Below, in pieces: positions 1-8,400 of a DNA stretch of 64,000 nucleotides; positions within the stretch are counted from its first letter, which is position 1, and every line of letters begins with the position of its first letter. This stretch comes from Bacteroidota bacterium (GTDB taxonomy: Bacteria; Bacteroidota; Bacteroidia; Cytophagales; Cyclobacteriaceae). The notes beneath the pieces were generated by a model, which was given only the letters and a program-made list of their open reading frames with translations, searched no databases and had not been told where the DNA came from. Both the position numbers and the translations under genes were made by a program. Location: assembly GCA_013285945.1 (NCBI GenBank), contig JABDGP010000002.1, positions 17,946 to 81,945 of the forward strand. Reading direction: 5' to 3'.

Positions 1-297
1 AAGATGAAAATCACACTTCATGGTCATACCAATGGCAATGGACGTGGAAAGATCATTTATATGGGGCCAAGCAAAGACTTTTTTGGTATGACCAAAGACG
101 TAGTCAATGGAACCGGGTCAGCCAAAGAACTATCTGCGGCAAGAGCTGAAACTATCCGCCAATGGCTTATTTCACAGGGTATCGCAGATAATCGTATCAA
201 TGTTAAAGGTTGGGGCGGTGGCCGAATGATTCATGACAAGAACAGTGCCTATGCTCGCAAGAATATCCGCGTAGATGTAGAAGTAACAGAGGATTAA
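1..297 (+). CDS. OmpA-like protein, C-terminal fragment (cut by window edge)
   Basis: The reading frame is open at the left edge, so only about 98 C-terminal residues are visible; the ATG at position 4 is internal, not a start. The fragment is the peptidoglycan-binding OmpA C-terminal domain: it has HGHTN, then a Gly-rich stretch and an insertion, then SAKELSAARAETIRQWL and GWGGGRMIHDKNSAYARKN. It closely matches the C-terminus of the next gene and of the gene at 54 kb, so the missing part probably carries the same N-terminal domains. The expected role, from the family, is an outer-membrane or periplasmic protein that binds peptidoglycan. Together with the next gene it forms a tandem duplication. 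Confidence 0.85.
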   Translation, partial: KMKITLHGHTNGNGRGKIIYMGPSKDFFGMTKDVVNGTGSAKELSAARAETIRQWLISQGIADNRINVKGWGGGRMIHDKNSAYARKNIRVDVEVTED

Positions 298-363
298 TTA
301 GCTTTTAGTTTCATTTCTCTCGCCCATATTGCGTGGATGCCAGTATTTTACATTATGCCTTCC

Positions 364-395
364 TTGGAAAATTGAAGTTTTATTAGATAATTTTG
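364..395 (+). promoter_or_regulatory. Putative Bacteroidota-type promoter for the OmpA-like gene
   Basis: TTG at 364-366 is followed by 21 bases and then TAATTTTG (388-395), which fits the Bacteroidota sigma pattern TTG...TAnnTTTG. A transcription start near 402 would lie about 15 bases before the ATG at 417. The same element with the same 21-base spacing precedes the paralog at 54 kb. Confidence 0.5.
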
Positions 396-416
396 ATTAA
401 ACAAGTCTAATAAAAT

Positions 417-1694
417 ATGGCTAAATTCTACAGTTGCGCTTTAATCAGTCTCTGCATTTTGTTGCCTTCTGCTTATCGCAGCTACGCACAATCATCAATT
501 AGCCCACTGCCAAAAGGTTACTATATAGTTGTGGCAGTTTATCGCTCCGGTCAGGAGAGTTATGCCCAGCGCTACTCGTCAAAGTTGAATGATGGCGGTT
601 TGCATACAGCCTATGGATCTGACAAAAAGTATTGTTACGTTTATTTGAACCAGTATTCTGATTTCACTGAATCTGTAAAGCAAATGCTAAAGGTAAGAAC
701 CGACGGAGCTTTTGCTGATGCATGGGTTTATACGATCAGGGAAGGCTCAGCAACCAACGATACGCCTGTAACTGTAGCCAAAACCGAATCTCAACCTCAA
801 AAAACAGCTCCACAACCTGTAGTCAAGGTTGAAGAAAAGAAAATGGAGCAGAAGGCTGCAGTGCAAGAACAAAAAGCCGTAGTGCAAGCCACCGAAGAGA
901 AAAAAGTTGACACCACATCTGTTGTTACAGAAGTGATCGACAACCCACCTGCCAAACCCGTATATCTTCCACAGACACTCAGGAATACACCTGTTTTCTT
1001 AAGTCTTTTTAATTCTACCGACAACAAAATAATTGATGGAGATATTGAAGTGATTGACACCGAGAACGGAAAGCTTATCGCCAAGGTCAAAGGCAATACC
1101 TACGTAACACTTCCCAACCCCGGCACCAAGTCTGGAAGAATTACACTCATAAACAATACGTTTGGGTTTCGCAAAGAACAACTTGAACTCAGTTACAAAA
1201 ACACAGAAGCTGATACAGTTCAACCTTACGTATCACTGGTTGGCAATTTCTATATGGTCAACTTTGGACTAGCCAAGATTCATAAAGGTGATATTTCAAC
1301 ATTATATAATGTCTATTTCTACAATGATGCGGCGGTAATGTTACCTGAGTCAAAATACCAGTTGAACAGCTTGCTACAGTTGATGAATGAAAACGCCAAG
1401 TTTAAAATTGTTTTGCATGGTCATACTAATGGCGGTGGTGGCGGTAAAATTACTTACATGGGTCCGAGCAAGGATTTCTTCAACATCACAAAGGACGCAG
1501 TTCAGGGGTCTGGCTCTGCTAAAGAACTGTCGGAAGCAAGAGCCAATACCATTCGCGAATGGCTCATGGCACAAAAAATAGACGAAAGCAGGATTACGGT
1601 AAAAGGATGGGGAGGAAGCCGGATGATTCACGACAAGAACAGCCTTCATGCCCGTAGAAATATTCGCGTAGACGTGGAAGTAGTGGACGAATAG
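417..1694 (+). CDS. OmpA family protein with SPOR-like N-terminal domain
   Basis: 425 residues. An N-terminal signal peptide (about residues 1-24, ending SYAQS) implies export. Residues about 35-105 (YYIVVAVYRSG... to AWVYTI) resemble a SPOR-like fold, which in other proteins binds denuded glycan strands. A Lys/Glu/Gln-rich linker follows (about 120-175), then a beta-rich domain starting NTPVFLSLF, then the OmpA C-terminal domain with HGHTN and the RAxxIxxWL helix. The canonical HTD aspartate is Asn here, and about 25 residues are inserted before the LSxxRA helix. Likely role: envelope-peptidoglycan tethering, inferred from the domains only. Paralogs lie directly upstream and at 54021-55208. 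Confidence 0.8.
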   Translation: MAKFYSCALISLCILLPSAYRSYAQSSISPLPKGYYIVVAVYRSGQESYAQRYSSKLNDGGLHTAYGSDKKYCYVYLNQYSDFTESVKQMLKVRTDGAFADAWVYTIREGSATNDTPVTVAKTESQPQKTAPQPVVKVEEKKMEQKAAVQEQKAVVQATEEKKVDTTSVVTEVIDNPPAKPVYLPQTLRNTPVFLSLFNSTDNKIIDGDIEVIDTENGKLIAKVKGNTYVTLPNPGTKSGRITLINNTFGFRKEQLELSYKNTEADTVQPYVSLVGNFYMVNFGLAKIHKGDISTLYNVYFYNDAAVMLPESKYQLNSLLQLMNENAKFKIVLHGHTNGGGGGKITYMGPSKDFFNITKDAVQGSGSAKELSEARANTIREWLMAQKIDESRITVKGWGGSRMIHDKNSLHARRNIRVDVEVVDE

Positions 1695-1696
1695 CC

Positions 1697-1966
1697 TTAC
1701 CTCGTTATTTCAAATGAGGTAAATCCTTTCACAGCGCCTTCAGAGACTTTAATTTGATCTACGCTGGCTCGAGCTGGCCCCTGTGCACACCACTCCAAAA
1801 ATTTGTTCAAGGTATCTTCATTGCTTTCTGCTTCTATGTAAACGTCTCCATTAGCTTCATTGCAAACAAATCCCTTTACCCCTAATCGATCGGCTTGCTC
1901 TCTTGTGGACGCCCGGAAATAAACACCCTGTACTTTGCCTGAAACACGGATGTTGAAATGCTTCAT
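1697..1966 (-). CDS. acyP: Acylphosphatase
   Basis: 89 residues, the normal size for this family. It hydrolyses acyl phosphates such as acetyl phosphate or 1,3-bisphosphoglycerate to carboxylate and phosphate in the cytosol. The signature GKVQGVYFR contains the phosphate-binding Arg18, and Asn36 (GFVCN) is the second catalytic residue; both are present. It lies 6 bases downstream of gapN on the same strand and converges with the OmpA-like gene 2 bases away. The grouping with gapN suggests acyl-phosphate or glycolytic metabolism, but that link is inference. Confidence 0.93.
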   Translation of the reverse strand: MKHFNIRVSGKVQGVYFRASTREQADRLGVKGFVCNEANGDVYIEAESNEDTLNKFLEWCAQGPARASVDQIKVSEGAVKGFTSFEITR

Positions 1967-1972
1967 CTTTAC

Positions 1973-3589
1973 TTAGAAAATATAGTCGGTACTCAGAAAC
2001 GCTGATTCACGGTTGCGAATAATGTTGCCAATTATCTTCTTATTGTCATCCGTGATTTTGGTAGCCACCAACGTACGGATTGAAAAGGAGCGCAAGGCAT
2101 CCGTCACTGATAATGTACCTTCGGCTGAATCTTTTCTGCCATTGAACGGGAATGTGTCTGGCCCACGCTGGCATTGTGTATTAATATTAATACGACCTAC
2201 CTGATTGGAGAAAGCATCGATAAGGTGAGCTATTTTCTTTGAGTCTTTGCCAAAAATGCTCAACTGCTGACCAAAGTTTGAGTTGAGCACATATTCGATT
2301 ATTTCATTGTCGGTTTCATACGACCGAATGGGTATCACAGGCCCAAACTGCTCTTCGGAATATACTTTCATTTTATCATTAACAGGAAACAACACGGCAG
2401 GATAAAAAAATGTATGAAGTATTTCGCCACCGTTGGCATTCATAACTTTTGCGCCATGTTGAATCGCATCGTCAACCAGATCATTAAGATAGGCCGTCTT
2501 TCCGGGTTCTGGCACAGGGGTCAATGCTACGCCGGCATCCCACGGCATTCCAGGTTTTAGTTTTGAAACGGCCTCACAGAACTTCTTCAGAAACTGGTCG
2601 ACAATGTCTTTGTGGGCAAAAATGATTTTGATGGCTGTACACCTTTGTCCATTAAATGATAAAGAACCTAAAATGCATTCACTCACAGCATTATCAATGT
2701 CGGCATCAGGCAAAATGATTGCAAGGTTCTTTGCATCAAGGCCAAGAATCGCTCTTAACCTGTGCGATTTAGGGTGAAGTTTTTTCAAGTCGTTCGCTCC
2801 CTTATTTGTACCAATAAAAGCAAACACGTCGATCTTTCCGGTTTCCATTAATGCACCAACAGTTTCACGGCCGCGGCCATAAATCACGTTTATCACACCG
2901 GCAGGAAAACTCGTTCGGAAAGCTTCAAGAAGCGGACGGATGAGCAACACACCATACTTTGCGGGCTTAAACACAACTGTATTACCCATAATAAGCGCTG
3001 GAAAAAGCGTGGTGAATGTTTCGTTCAGCGGATAGTTGTATGGCCCCATGCACAAGGCTACACCCAAAGGAACTCTTCGAATCTGCCCCATAATTCCCTG
3101 CTCTTGCACAAAGCGTGAAGATCTCCGGTCAAGGTCCTTCAGTGCATTTATGGTATCGACTATATAATCGCACGTGCGGTCAAACTCTTTTTCCGAATCT
3201 TTCTGACTCTTGCCAATCTCCCACATTAATAAATTGACCACTTCTTGTCGCTTCTCTTTCATCTTGCCAAGAAAAATCTCCACATGGCCAATCCGTTCCG
3301 ATACTGTCATCGTGGGCCACACGCCATGACCCAAATCGTACGCATTTACAGCTGCATCAAGTGCCGACAGCGCCTCCTTTGAAGTAAGCATTGGGGTGCT
3401 GCCGATTTTCATTTGCCTGTAATCATTTCCCTCTTTAACAAAAACAGGGCTCATAACAGGATTAAGATCACCTGACCACGTAAGCATTTGTCCATTAATC
3501 AAGTATTCGCGCTGCTCAAGATCGGATGAGAGCTTAACCGATGCAGGGATAGATTTTTCTTCTGGAAAAATGGAGGAGAATGTATTCAT
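1973..3589 (-). CDS. gapN: NADP-dependent (non-phosphorylating) glyceraldehyde-3-phosphate dehydrogenase, ALDH superfamily
   Basis: 538 residues. In this family the enzyme oxidises glyceraldehyde 3-phosphate directly to 3-phosphoglycerate, making NADPH and no ATP. The aldehyde dehydrogenase fold is clear: GPYNYPLNE, the cofactor strand VVFKPAKYG, and the catalytic Cys317 in SFNGQRCTAIK, a sequence typical of GapN-type ALDHs. The usual ELGGK segment holding the general-base Glu reads GLDAK, with Gly at the Glu position. Its ATG lies inside the 3' end of deoC (4-base overlap), so the two are translationally coupled. Substrate assignment rests on resemblance; another ALDH substrate is possible. 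Confidence 0.8.
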   Translation of the reverse strand: MNTFSSIFPEEKSIPASVKLSSDLEQREYLINGQMLTWSGDLNPVMSPVFVKEGNDYRQMKIGSTPMLTSKEALSALDAAVNAYDLGHGVWPTMTVSERIGHVEIFLGKMKEKRQEVVNLLMWEIGKSQKDSEKEFDRTCDYIVDTINALKDLDRRSSRFVQEQGIMGQIRRVPLGVALCMGPYNYPLNETFTTLFPALIMGNTVVFKPAKYGVLLIRPLLEAFRTSFPAGVINVIYGRGRETVGALMETGKIDVFAFIGTNKGANDLKKLHPKSHRLRAILGLDAKNLAIILPDADIDNAVSECILGSLSFNGQRCTAIKIIFAHKDIVDQFLKKFCEAVSKLKPGMPWDAGVALTPVPEPGKTAYLNDLVDDAIQHGAKVMNANGGEILHTFFYPAVLFPVNDKMKVYSEEQFGPVIPIRSYETDNEIIEYVLNSNFGQQLSIFGKDSKKIAHLIDAFSNQVGRININTQCQRGPDTFPFNGRKDSAEGTLSVTDALRSFSIRTLVATKITDDNKKIIGNIIRNRESAFLSTDYIF

Positions 3590-4245
3590 GGTTTGGGGTT
3601 TGGAGTTTCTAAAATACTTATTCCTGATGACGTACCTATTCGTGAGGCACCTGCATCGATCATTCTTATTAATTGTTCTTGGGTTTTAATCCCTCCCGAT
3701 GCTTTGATTCCTACCGAAGAAGGTAAGGTTGCTTTCATCAACCGGATGTGTTCTTCTTTGGCCCCTGTGGATGCAAAACCCGTAGATGTCTTTACAAAAT
3801 CAGCTCCGGCGTCGGTACATAGTTTACAAGCTGTTACAATCTCATCGTTTGAAAGATAAGCTGTCTCGATAATTACTTTTAATAATTTCTGATTGTCATG
3901 CACCATTTTGCTACACTTGGCGATTTCGATTTTCGCCCAAGGCAGGCCTGTCTTAAATGAAGAGATATTCCACACCACATCAACTTCATCAGCTCCGTTG
4001 TCAATTGCACGTTTAATTTCATCGAGCTTTGTTTCTGTCATGGAATATCCCAATGGAAATCCGGCTACTGTTACAAGCAAAGCAGGCGAAGTACCGAGTT
4101 CGCGCTTAGCCCTCTTCACCCAGAATGGCGGAACGCAAACGCCTAAAAAGGAAAACTGCTTTGCTTCGGCAACCAGTCGGTCGATATCATTAGCTACAAG
4201 CGTGGGGCTTAGACTGGTATGTTCGATGCAGGAAGCAATGTCCAT
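3586..4245 (-). CDS. deoC: Deoxyribose-phosphate aldolase
   Basis: 219 residues. It cleaves 2-deoxyribose 5-phosphate into glyceraldehyde 3-phosphate and acetaldehyde by a Schiff-base mechanism in deoxynucleoside catabolism. The TIM-barrel motifs are present: the Schiff-base Lys in FVKTSTGF, the second Lys in GIKASGGIKT, and DEVDVVWNI. It overlaps gapN by 4 bases. The coupling is metabolically sensible because one aldolase product is the GapN substrate and the other is an aldehyde. Upstream on this strand is a -7-like TAACTTGC just before the start. Confidence 0.93.
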   Translation of the reverse strand: MDIASCIEHTSLSPTLVANDIDRLVAEAKQFSFLGVCVPPFWVKRAKRELGTSPALLVTVAGFPLGYSMTETKLDEIKRAIDNGADEVDVVWNISSFKTGLPWAKIEIAKCSKMVHDNQKLLKVIIETAYLSNDEIVTACKLCTDAGADFVKTSTGFASTGAKEEHIRLMKATLPSSVGIKASGGIKTQEQLIRMIDAGASRIGTSSGISILETPNPKP

Positions 4246-4367
4246 CGAAACGCAAGTTAGCGCTTATTTGAAATAAAGAATGGGCTTGGCTGAAGAGTTG
4301 AATGAAGAAAATAATTTTTTTACAAACTTACCACCAATGACTATTATTAATGACCAGTGACTAACGA

Positions 4368-4736
4368 CTAATGTCTGATCCCGCACTCTTTACAATACCG
4401 CATGTCGTACGGCAAATGTTTTTTGGGAGGGTTCTTGTGACCAAAGTAGGTAAAGTCTGAATACTGTGGCTTGGCAAGTTTACGCAGCATTCGTTGTTTT
4501 TCTTTAGCTACTTTTTCTATGCGTTTGTAAAATTCGTATTGAGCTGTGTGCTTTACATTCGGTTTCTTGAACAACAGACACTGTTTCCGAGTCATCCGTT
4601 GTTTATGGACCGAATGACTTTGTTCCGCAACCGTTGACGGGGCACGATCACCCATAGTGGTGCTTTGACCTTTAGCTAGAAATGGCACTAGCATTCCTGC
4701 AAGGCTAATAAAAAAACCCAGCTTTATGTTTTGCAT
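4368..4736 (-). CDS. Small secreted protein of unknown function
   Basis: 122 residues, not recognised. Residues 1-23 form a signal peptide (MQNIKLGFF, hydrophobic core, cleavage near AKGQS). The mature part is very basic, with KQCLLFKKPNVK and a Lys/Arg-rich helix, and ends in a CKECGIRH tail whose Cys pair could bind metal or form a disulfide. The ATG sits in the loop of the terminator-like hairpin that follows the upstream nuclease-like gene. The next Met (15) would destroy the signal peptide, so this start is preferred. Function unknown. Confidence 0.6.
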   Translation of the reverse strand: MQNIKLGFFISLAGMLVPFLAKGQSTTMGDRAPSTVAEQSHSVHKQRMTRKQCLLFKKPNVKHTAQYEFYKRIEKVAKEKQRMLRKLAKPQYSDFTYFGHKNPPKKHLPYDMRYCKECGIRH

Positions 4737-4745
4737 AGCTGGGTT
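4709..4745 (-). terminator. Rho-independent terminator-like hairpin containing a start codon
   Basis: On the minus strand, AACCCAGCT (4745-4737) pairs perfectly with AGCTGGGTT (4723-4715), followed by a run of T. This is a standard intrinsic terminator 26 bases after the stop of the thermonuclease-like gene. The ATG of the next gene (4736-4734) lies in the 13-base loop. Confidence 0.75.
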
Positions 4746-4770
4746 ATAACGGTAGGGTTCTTATTTTATT

Positions 4771-5265
4771 TTAACTGGATTTGGGCTGCATCATGCTCTG
4801 CTGCCTGCGATAGATCCATGGAGGTGTTGGATCCTGCTCCTTCCAAAGGCCTTTTCCCTTCTCTTTGGCTTTTTCCTTAATTGACTCCAACTCATCAATA
4901 GGATTACGCTCCGCTGTCCACGCCAACCCGGCTTCCAGCAATTCATAGCGAGGATCTATTTTTCCATCTATCAAAATGATACCCAAACGATTTCCCCAAC
5001 GGTCTTTGCCCTGGATCTTTATATTTACATTCTTATCAAGGATTATTTTTTCTAAAAATTTTCTGGCCTTATCAGCAAACTCCTGGCCGATTTCAGGGCA
5101 GTCTATTCCAAACAGCATGACTTTGTAAGTCTCGTTGTCTTGCGCTACCATCTCAATCGTGTTGCCATCAATCACGTTTATCACTTTGCCGGTGAGCTCG
5201 TTCTCAGCAAAGCATTTTAAATTTATCATCAACGTTGCCAACAAAACGAAAAGGGCTTTCATCAT
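4771..5265 (-). CDS. Thermonuclease-like (SNase fold) exported protein, catalytic arginines missing
   Basis: 164 residues with a signal peptide (about 1-21, KCFAEN), so likely periplasmic or secreted. The staphylococcal-nuclease fold is recognisable: VIDGNT (Asp33), LFGIDCPE (Asp55, Glu58), KDRWGNRLG and LLEAGLAW. Compared with staphylococcal nuclease, Arg35 aligns with Met50 and Arg87 with Asn92 (Arg93 is next to it), while the calcium and general-base acidic residues are kept. Family function is calcium-dependent DNA/RNA hydrolysis; whether this member is active is uncertain. A strong terminator follows it. Confidence 0.75.
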   Translation of the reverse strand: MMKALFVLLATLMINLKCFAENELTGKVINVIDGNTIEMVAQDNETYKVMLFGIDCPEIGQEFADKARKFLEKIILDKNVNIKIQGKDRWGNRLGIILIDGKIDPRYELLEAGLAWTAERNPIDELESIKEKAKEKGKGLWKEQDPTPPWIYRRQQSMMQPKSS

Positions 5266-5422
5266 TTGCTTTTGGTATTGATAACGTAAAATTCCTTTAA
5301 GTAATCAGCAATTCAGCGACCAAAACGACAGCTCACTGACGGATGTAAGGTTTTAGTAACGAATGGAAAAGATGCTCCTAACGCAGGAATTTAAAGGAGA
5401 AATAATTGATTTTGCAGCCTTG

Positions 5423-8400
5423 TCACTTTTTACAATACTGATCGATCGAAAATTTGGCTTTTGTATCACCCAATTGTACAGCTTGTGTCCAGTCGCTGCA
5501 AGCTTTGTCTTTTTCTTTCAACTGATAATGATAATTACCCCGTTGTTTGAAGTATGAAGCATTTTTTCCGTCAAGTTCTATAGCATCGTCCATGCTGCCA
5601 ATAGCAGCACCAAAATCTTCCAGTTCTGCTTTGCAGTTGGCACGACCTGCATGCGATGCCGCATCTTTCGGATTAAGTTTTATCGATTTATCGTAATCGA
5701 GAATTGCCTGTTCGTACTCCTGATTTTCTTCCTTGATTACTGCGCTATTGAAATACACATCGGCATTGTTTGGATCAAGGGCGATGGCTTTGGTTAAGTT
5801 ATCAAGTGCGGCTTTTTTGTTGCCAAGACCCAGGTAGGCACGGGCTCTCTCCAAAAATAATGGTAGCGTATTTTCGCCACCCTTTAGTGCTTCATCGAAA
5901 TCCCGTACCGAGGATTGAAAATCTTGCTGCTCCAACAGGCATTTTCCTCTTTTAAACAAGACGCTCTTATCTCGATTTCCGCCGGCCACAGCTTTATCCA
6001 AATATTCACTTGCCACAGGATAATTCTTTAGTTCAAAATAAGCTTCGCCAAGTTTTTGATAAAAATCAGCATCTGGTTTTTCTGTGAGTTTTTCCATTTG
6101 CCGCAAGTCCTTTACGGCCAGGTCATATTTCTTTATTTTCAAATAGGTGTTAGCGCGGTTTTCATAAGCACGAACGTAATCTTCCTTCTTGGCAATGGCA
6201 GTTCCAAAATCTGCAATCGCGTTGTCGTATTGGTCTTGGTTGAAATAGGCTTTGCCGCGGTTATTAAATAACGTAGGATCATTCAGTCCTAAACCGATGG
6301 CTGTTGTATAATCTTGAGTTGCACCCAAATAGTTATTGCTTCGAAAACGTGCATCGCCGCGATGGTAAAAAGCTGGCGCCAGTTTTGGATTCTTTTCGAT
6401 GGCCGAATTGAAATCTGTCAGAGCCCCTTCAATATCTTTGCTGTCGAGCTTACAAAAACCCCGCATGTCATAGGCGGTCGCTTCAGTGTAGCCTGTATTG
6501 ATTGACTTATCAAGATCAGCAAATGCATTCTTATAATCCTGAGCATCGAAACGGCAGGCACCGCGTTTGAAAAATACTTCGGATGAGTTTTCACCCGATT
6601 CTATGGCTTTTGTGAAATCGGGCAGGGCCTTAGCCAAGTCAGGTGTTTCATAGTATGAATTTCCCCGCACCACAAACACCTGCTTGTCTTTGGCACCGGC
6701 ATTGATGGCTTTGGTTAGGTCTTCAATCGATCCAGGGAAATTCTTGAGGTTGTATTTGGCTAATCCCGACAAAGCAAGCTCATCCACACCTGCCTGATTT
6801 GACCCGATAATGACGGCAAGGTCGGTAACTACTTTAGCCCATTCTTTTAATTGAAAATTGGCCGCTGCTCTGTTCTTCAAGGCCTGAGGATAGTTGGCTT
6901 TGATTTGCAAAGCTTTGTCAAAATCGGGCAGAGATTCTTTTACCAGATTTGAATTCAGCTTTGCTTTTCCCCGATTGTTGTAAATCAGCTCGTCATTAGC
7001 ACCAAGCGAAACTGCTTTATCATAAGCTTCGATTGCTCCGTTATAGTTATTGTCTTTAAAACGTCCGTTGCCCACCTGAAAGTAGACTTCCTTGCTTTTG
7101 CTTCCAGCGATGATGGCCTTTTCCAAATATGAAAGTCCTTCTTTATTTTTTTGCTGCTGCATGTAAGCCATTCCCAATTCTTCAAGTGTGATAATGTCGG
7201 GCTGGCCTCGCTGAACTACTTTCTCCAAATCAATAGCTGCATTAATAAAGTCCTTGGTTTCATACAACGACTTGCCACGCTTTTCATAAACATCAACTTC
7301 TTTTTCACCGGCTACTTCGGCAGCATTTAGCGACTCAATACATTCCTTGAATTCTTTGGCATCGAAGCGAAGGTAGCCGAGGTATAAATTGGCCTTTGAA
7401 TCTTTTGTTCCCGCTTTTACAGCACGCTCCAAAAATCCTTTGGCGGCATCGCGGTCTTTCAAATTGTATTTGGAAATACCGAGCATCTTCAACAAATCGG
7501 CTGATTCACCTTCAGAGCCACGCACTTTGTCGAGGTCTTCGGCTGCTCCCTGATAATTTGCCAGATTAAAGCGCACCGTACCCCGGTTTAAAATAGCCTT
7601 GCTATAATCGGGCTTCATTGCTATCGCTTTATCAAAATCGGCGAGCGAGCCTTGCATGTCGCCAAGTGTTGATTTTGCTTTCCCTCGATTGTTAAAGGCG
7701 ATCGCGTCAGCCTGAGGAAAACCTATAGCTTTGTCATAATACTTTATTGCATTCGCGAAGTCGCTTTTCAGAAACTTAATGTCCCCCAGGTTTTTGAAAG
7801 CGTCATAATCTGATGCACCTAGTGAAACCGCTTTTTCCAAATCTTTGGCTGCATTATCAAGGTCTTTCTGCTGATATTCGGAATTACCCTTATAAAGAAA
7901 AATCTCTTGTGTGGCTGATCCCAAGCCCACAGCGCGACCTAGCGAAACAACGGCTCCGGCAAAATCCTTGGTCTTGAACTGGCAAGTGCCAAGCTGCTCA
8001 AACACTTCTTTGTCACTTACTCCCATCGAAACGGCCGAGGAAAGAGCGTTGGCTGCATCACTAAGACTATTGGTGTTTACCAGGCTAATTCCCAGCATCC
8101 GAAAGACATCTTTGTCTTTAACTCCTTTGCTTACTACTTTATTCAATGCCTCAGCACATCCTTTAAAATCCTGCAGGTTAAATTTGGCAATTCCGTTTTT
8201 TTGAAGGAGTTCTGTATCGGTGCGACCGCCCGAAATCATCTTATCAAAGTCTGCGGCTGCTCCTTTCCAGTCCTTCAACTGATAGCGTGCCTCAGAGCGG
8301 TTTTCCAAAGCCTTATCATAATCCGGTTTTATCGTTAGCGCCTCAGAAAAATCTTTATCTGCGCCAGCCAAATCTTTGAGCACCATTTTGGCTTTGCCGC

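Noticed and set aside
1697..1722. TTACCTC/GAGGTAA inverted repeat as a terminator
   Set aside because: It overlaps the acyP stop and last codons, has only a 7-bp AT-rich stem and no T run.
5363..5557. Short plus-strand frame overlapping the TPR gene end
   Set aside because: It is largely antisense to a clear coding region and shows no recognisable domain.
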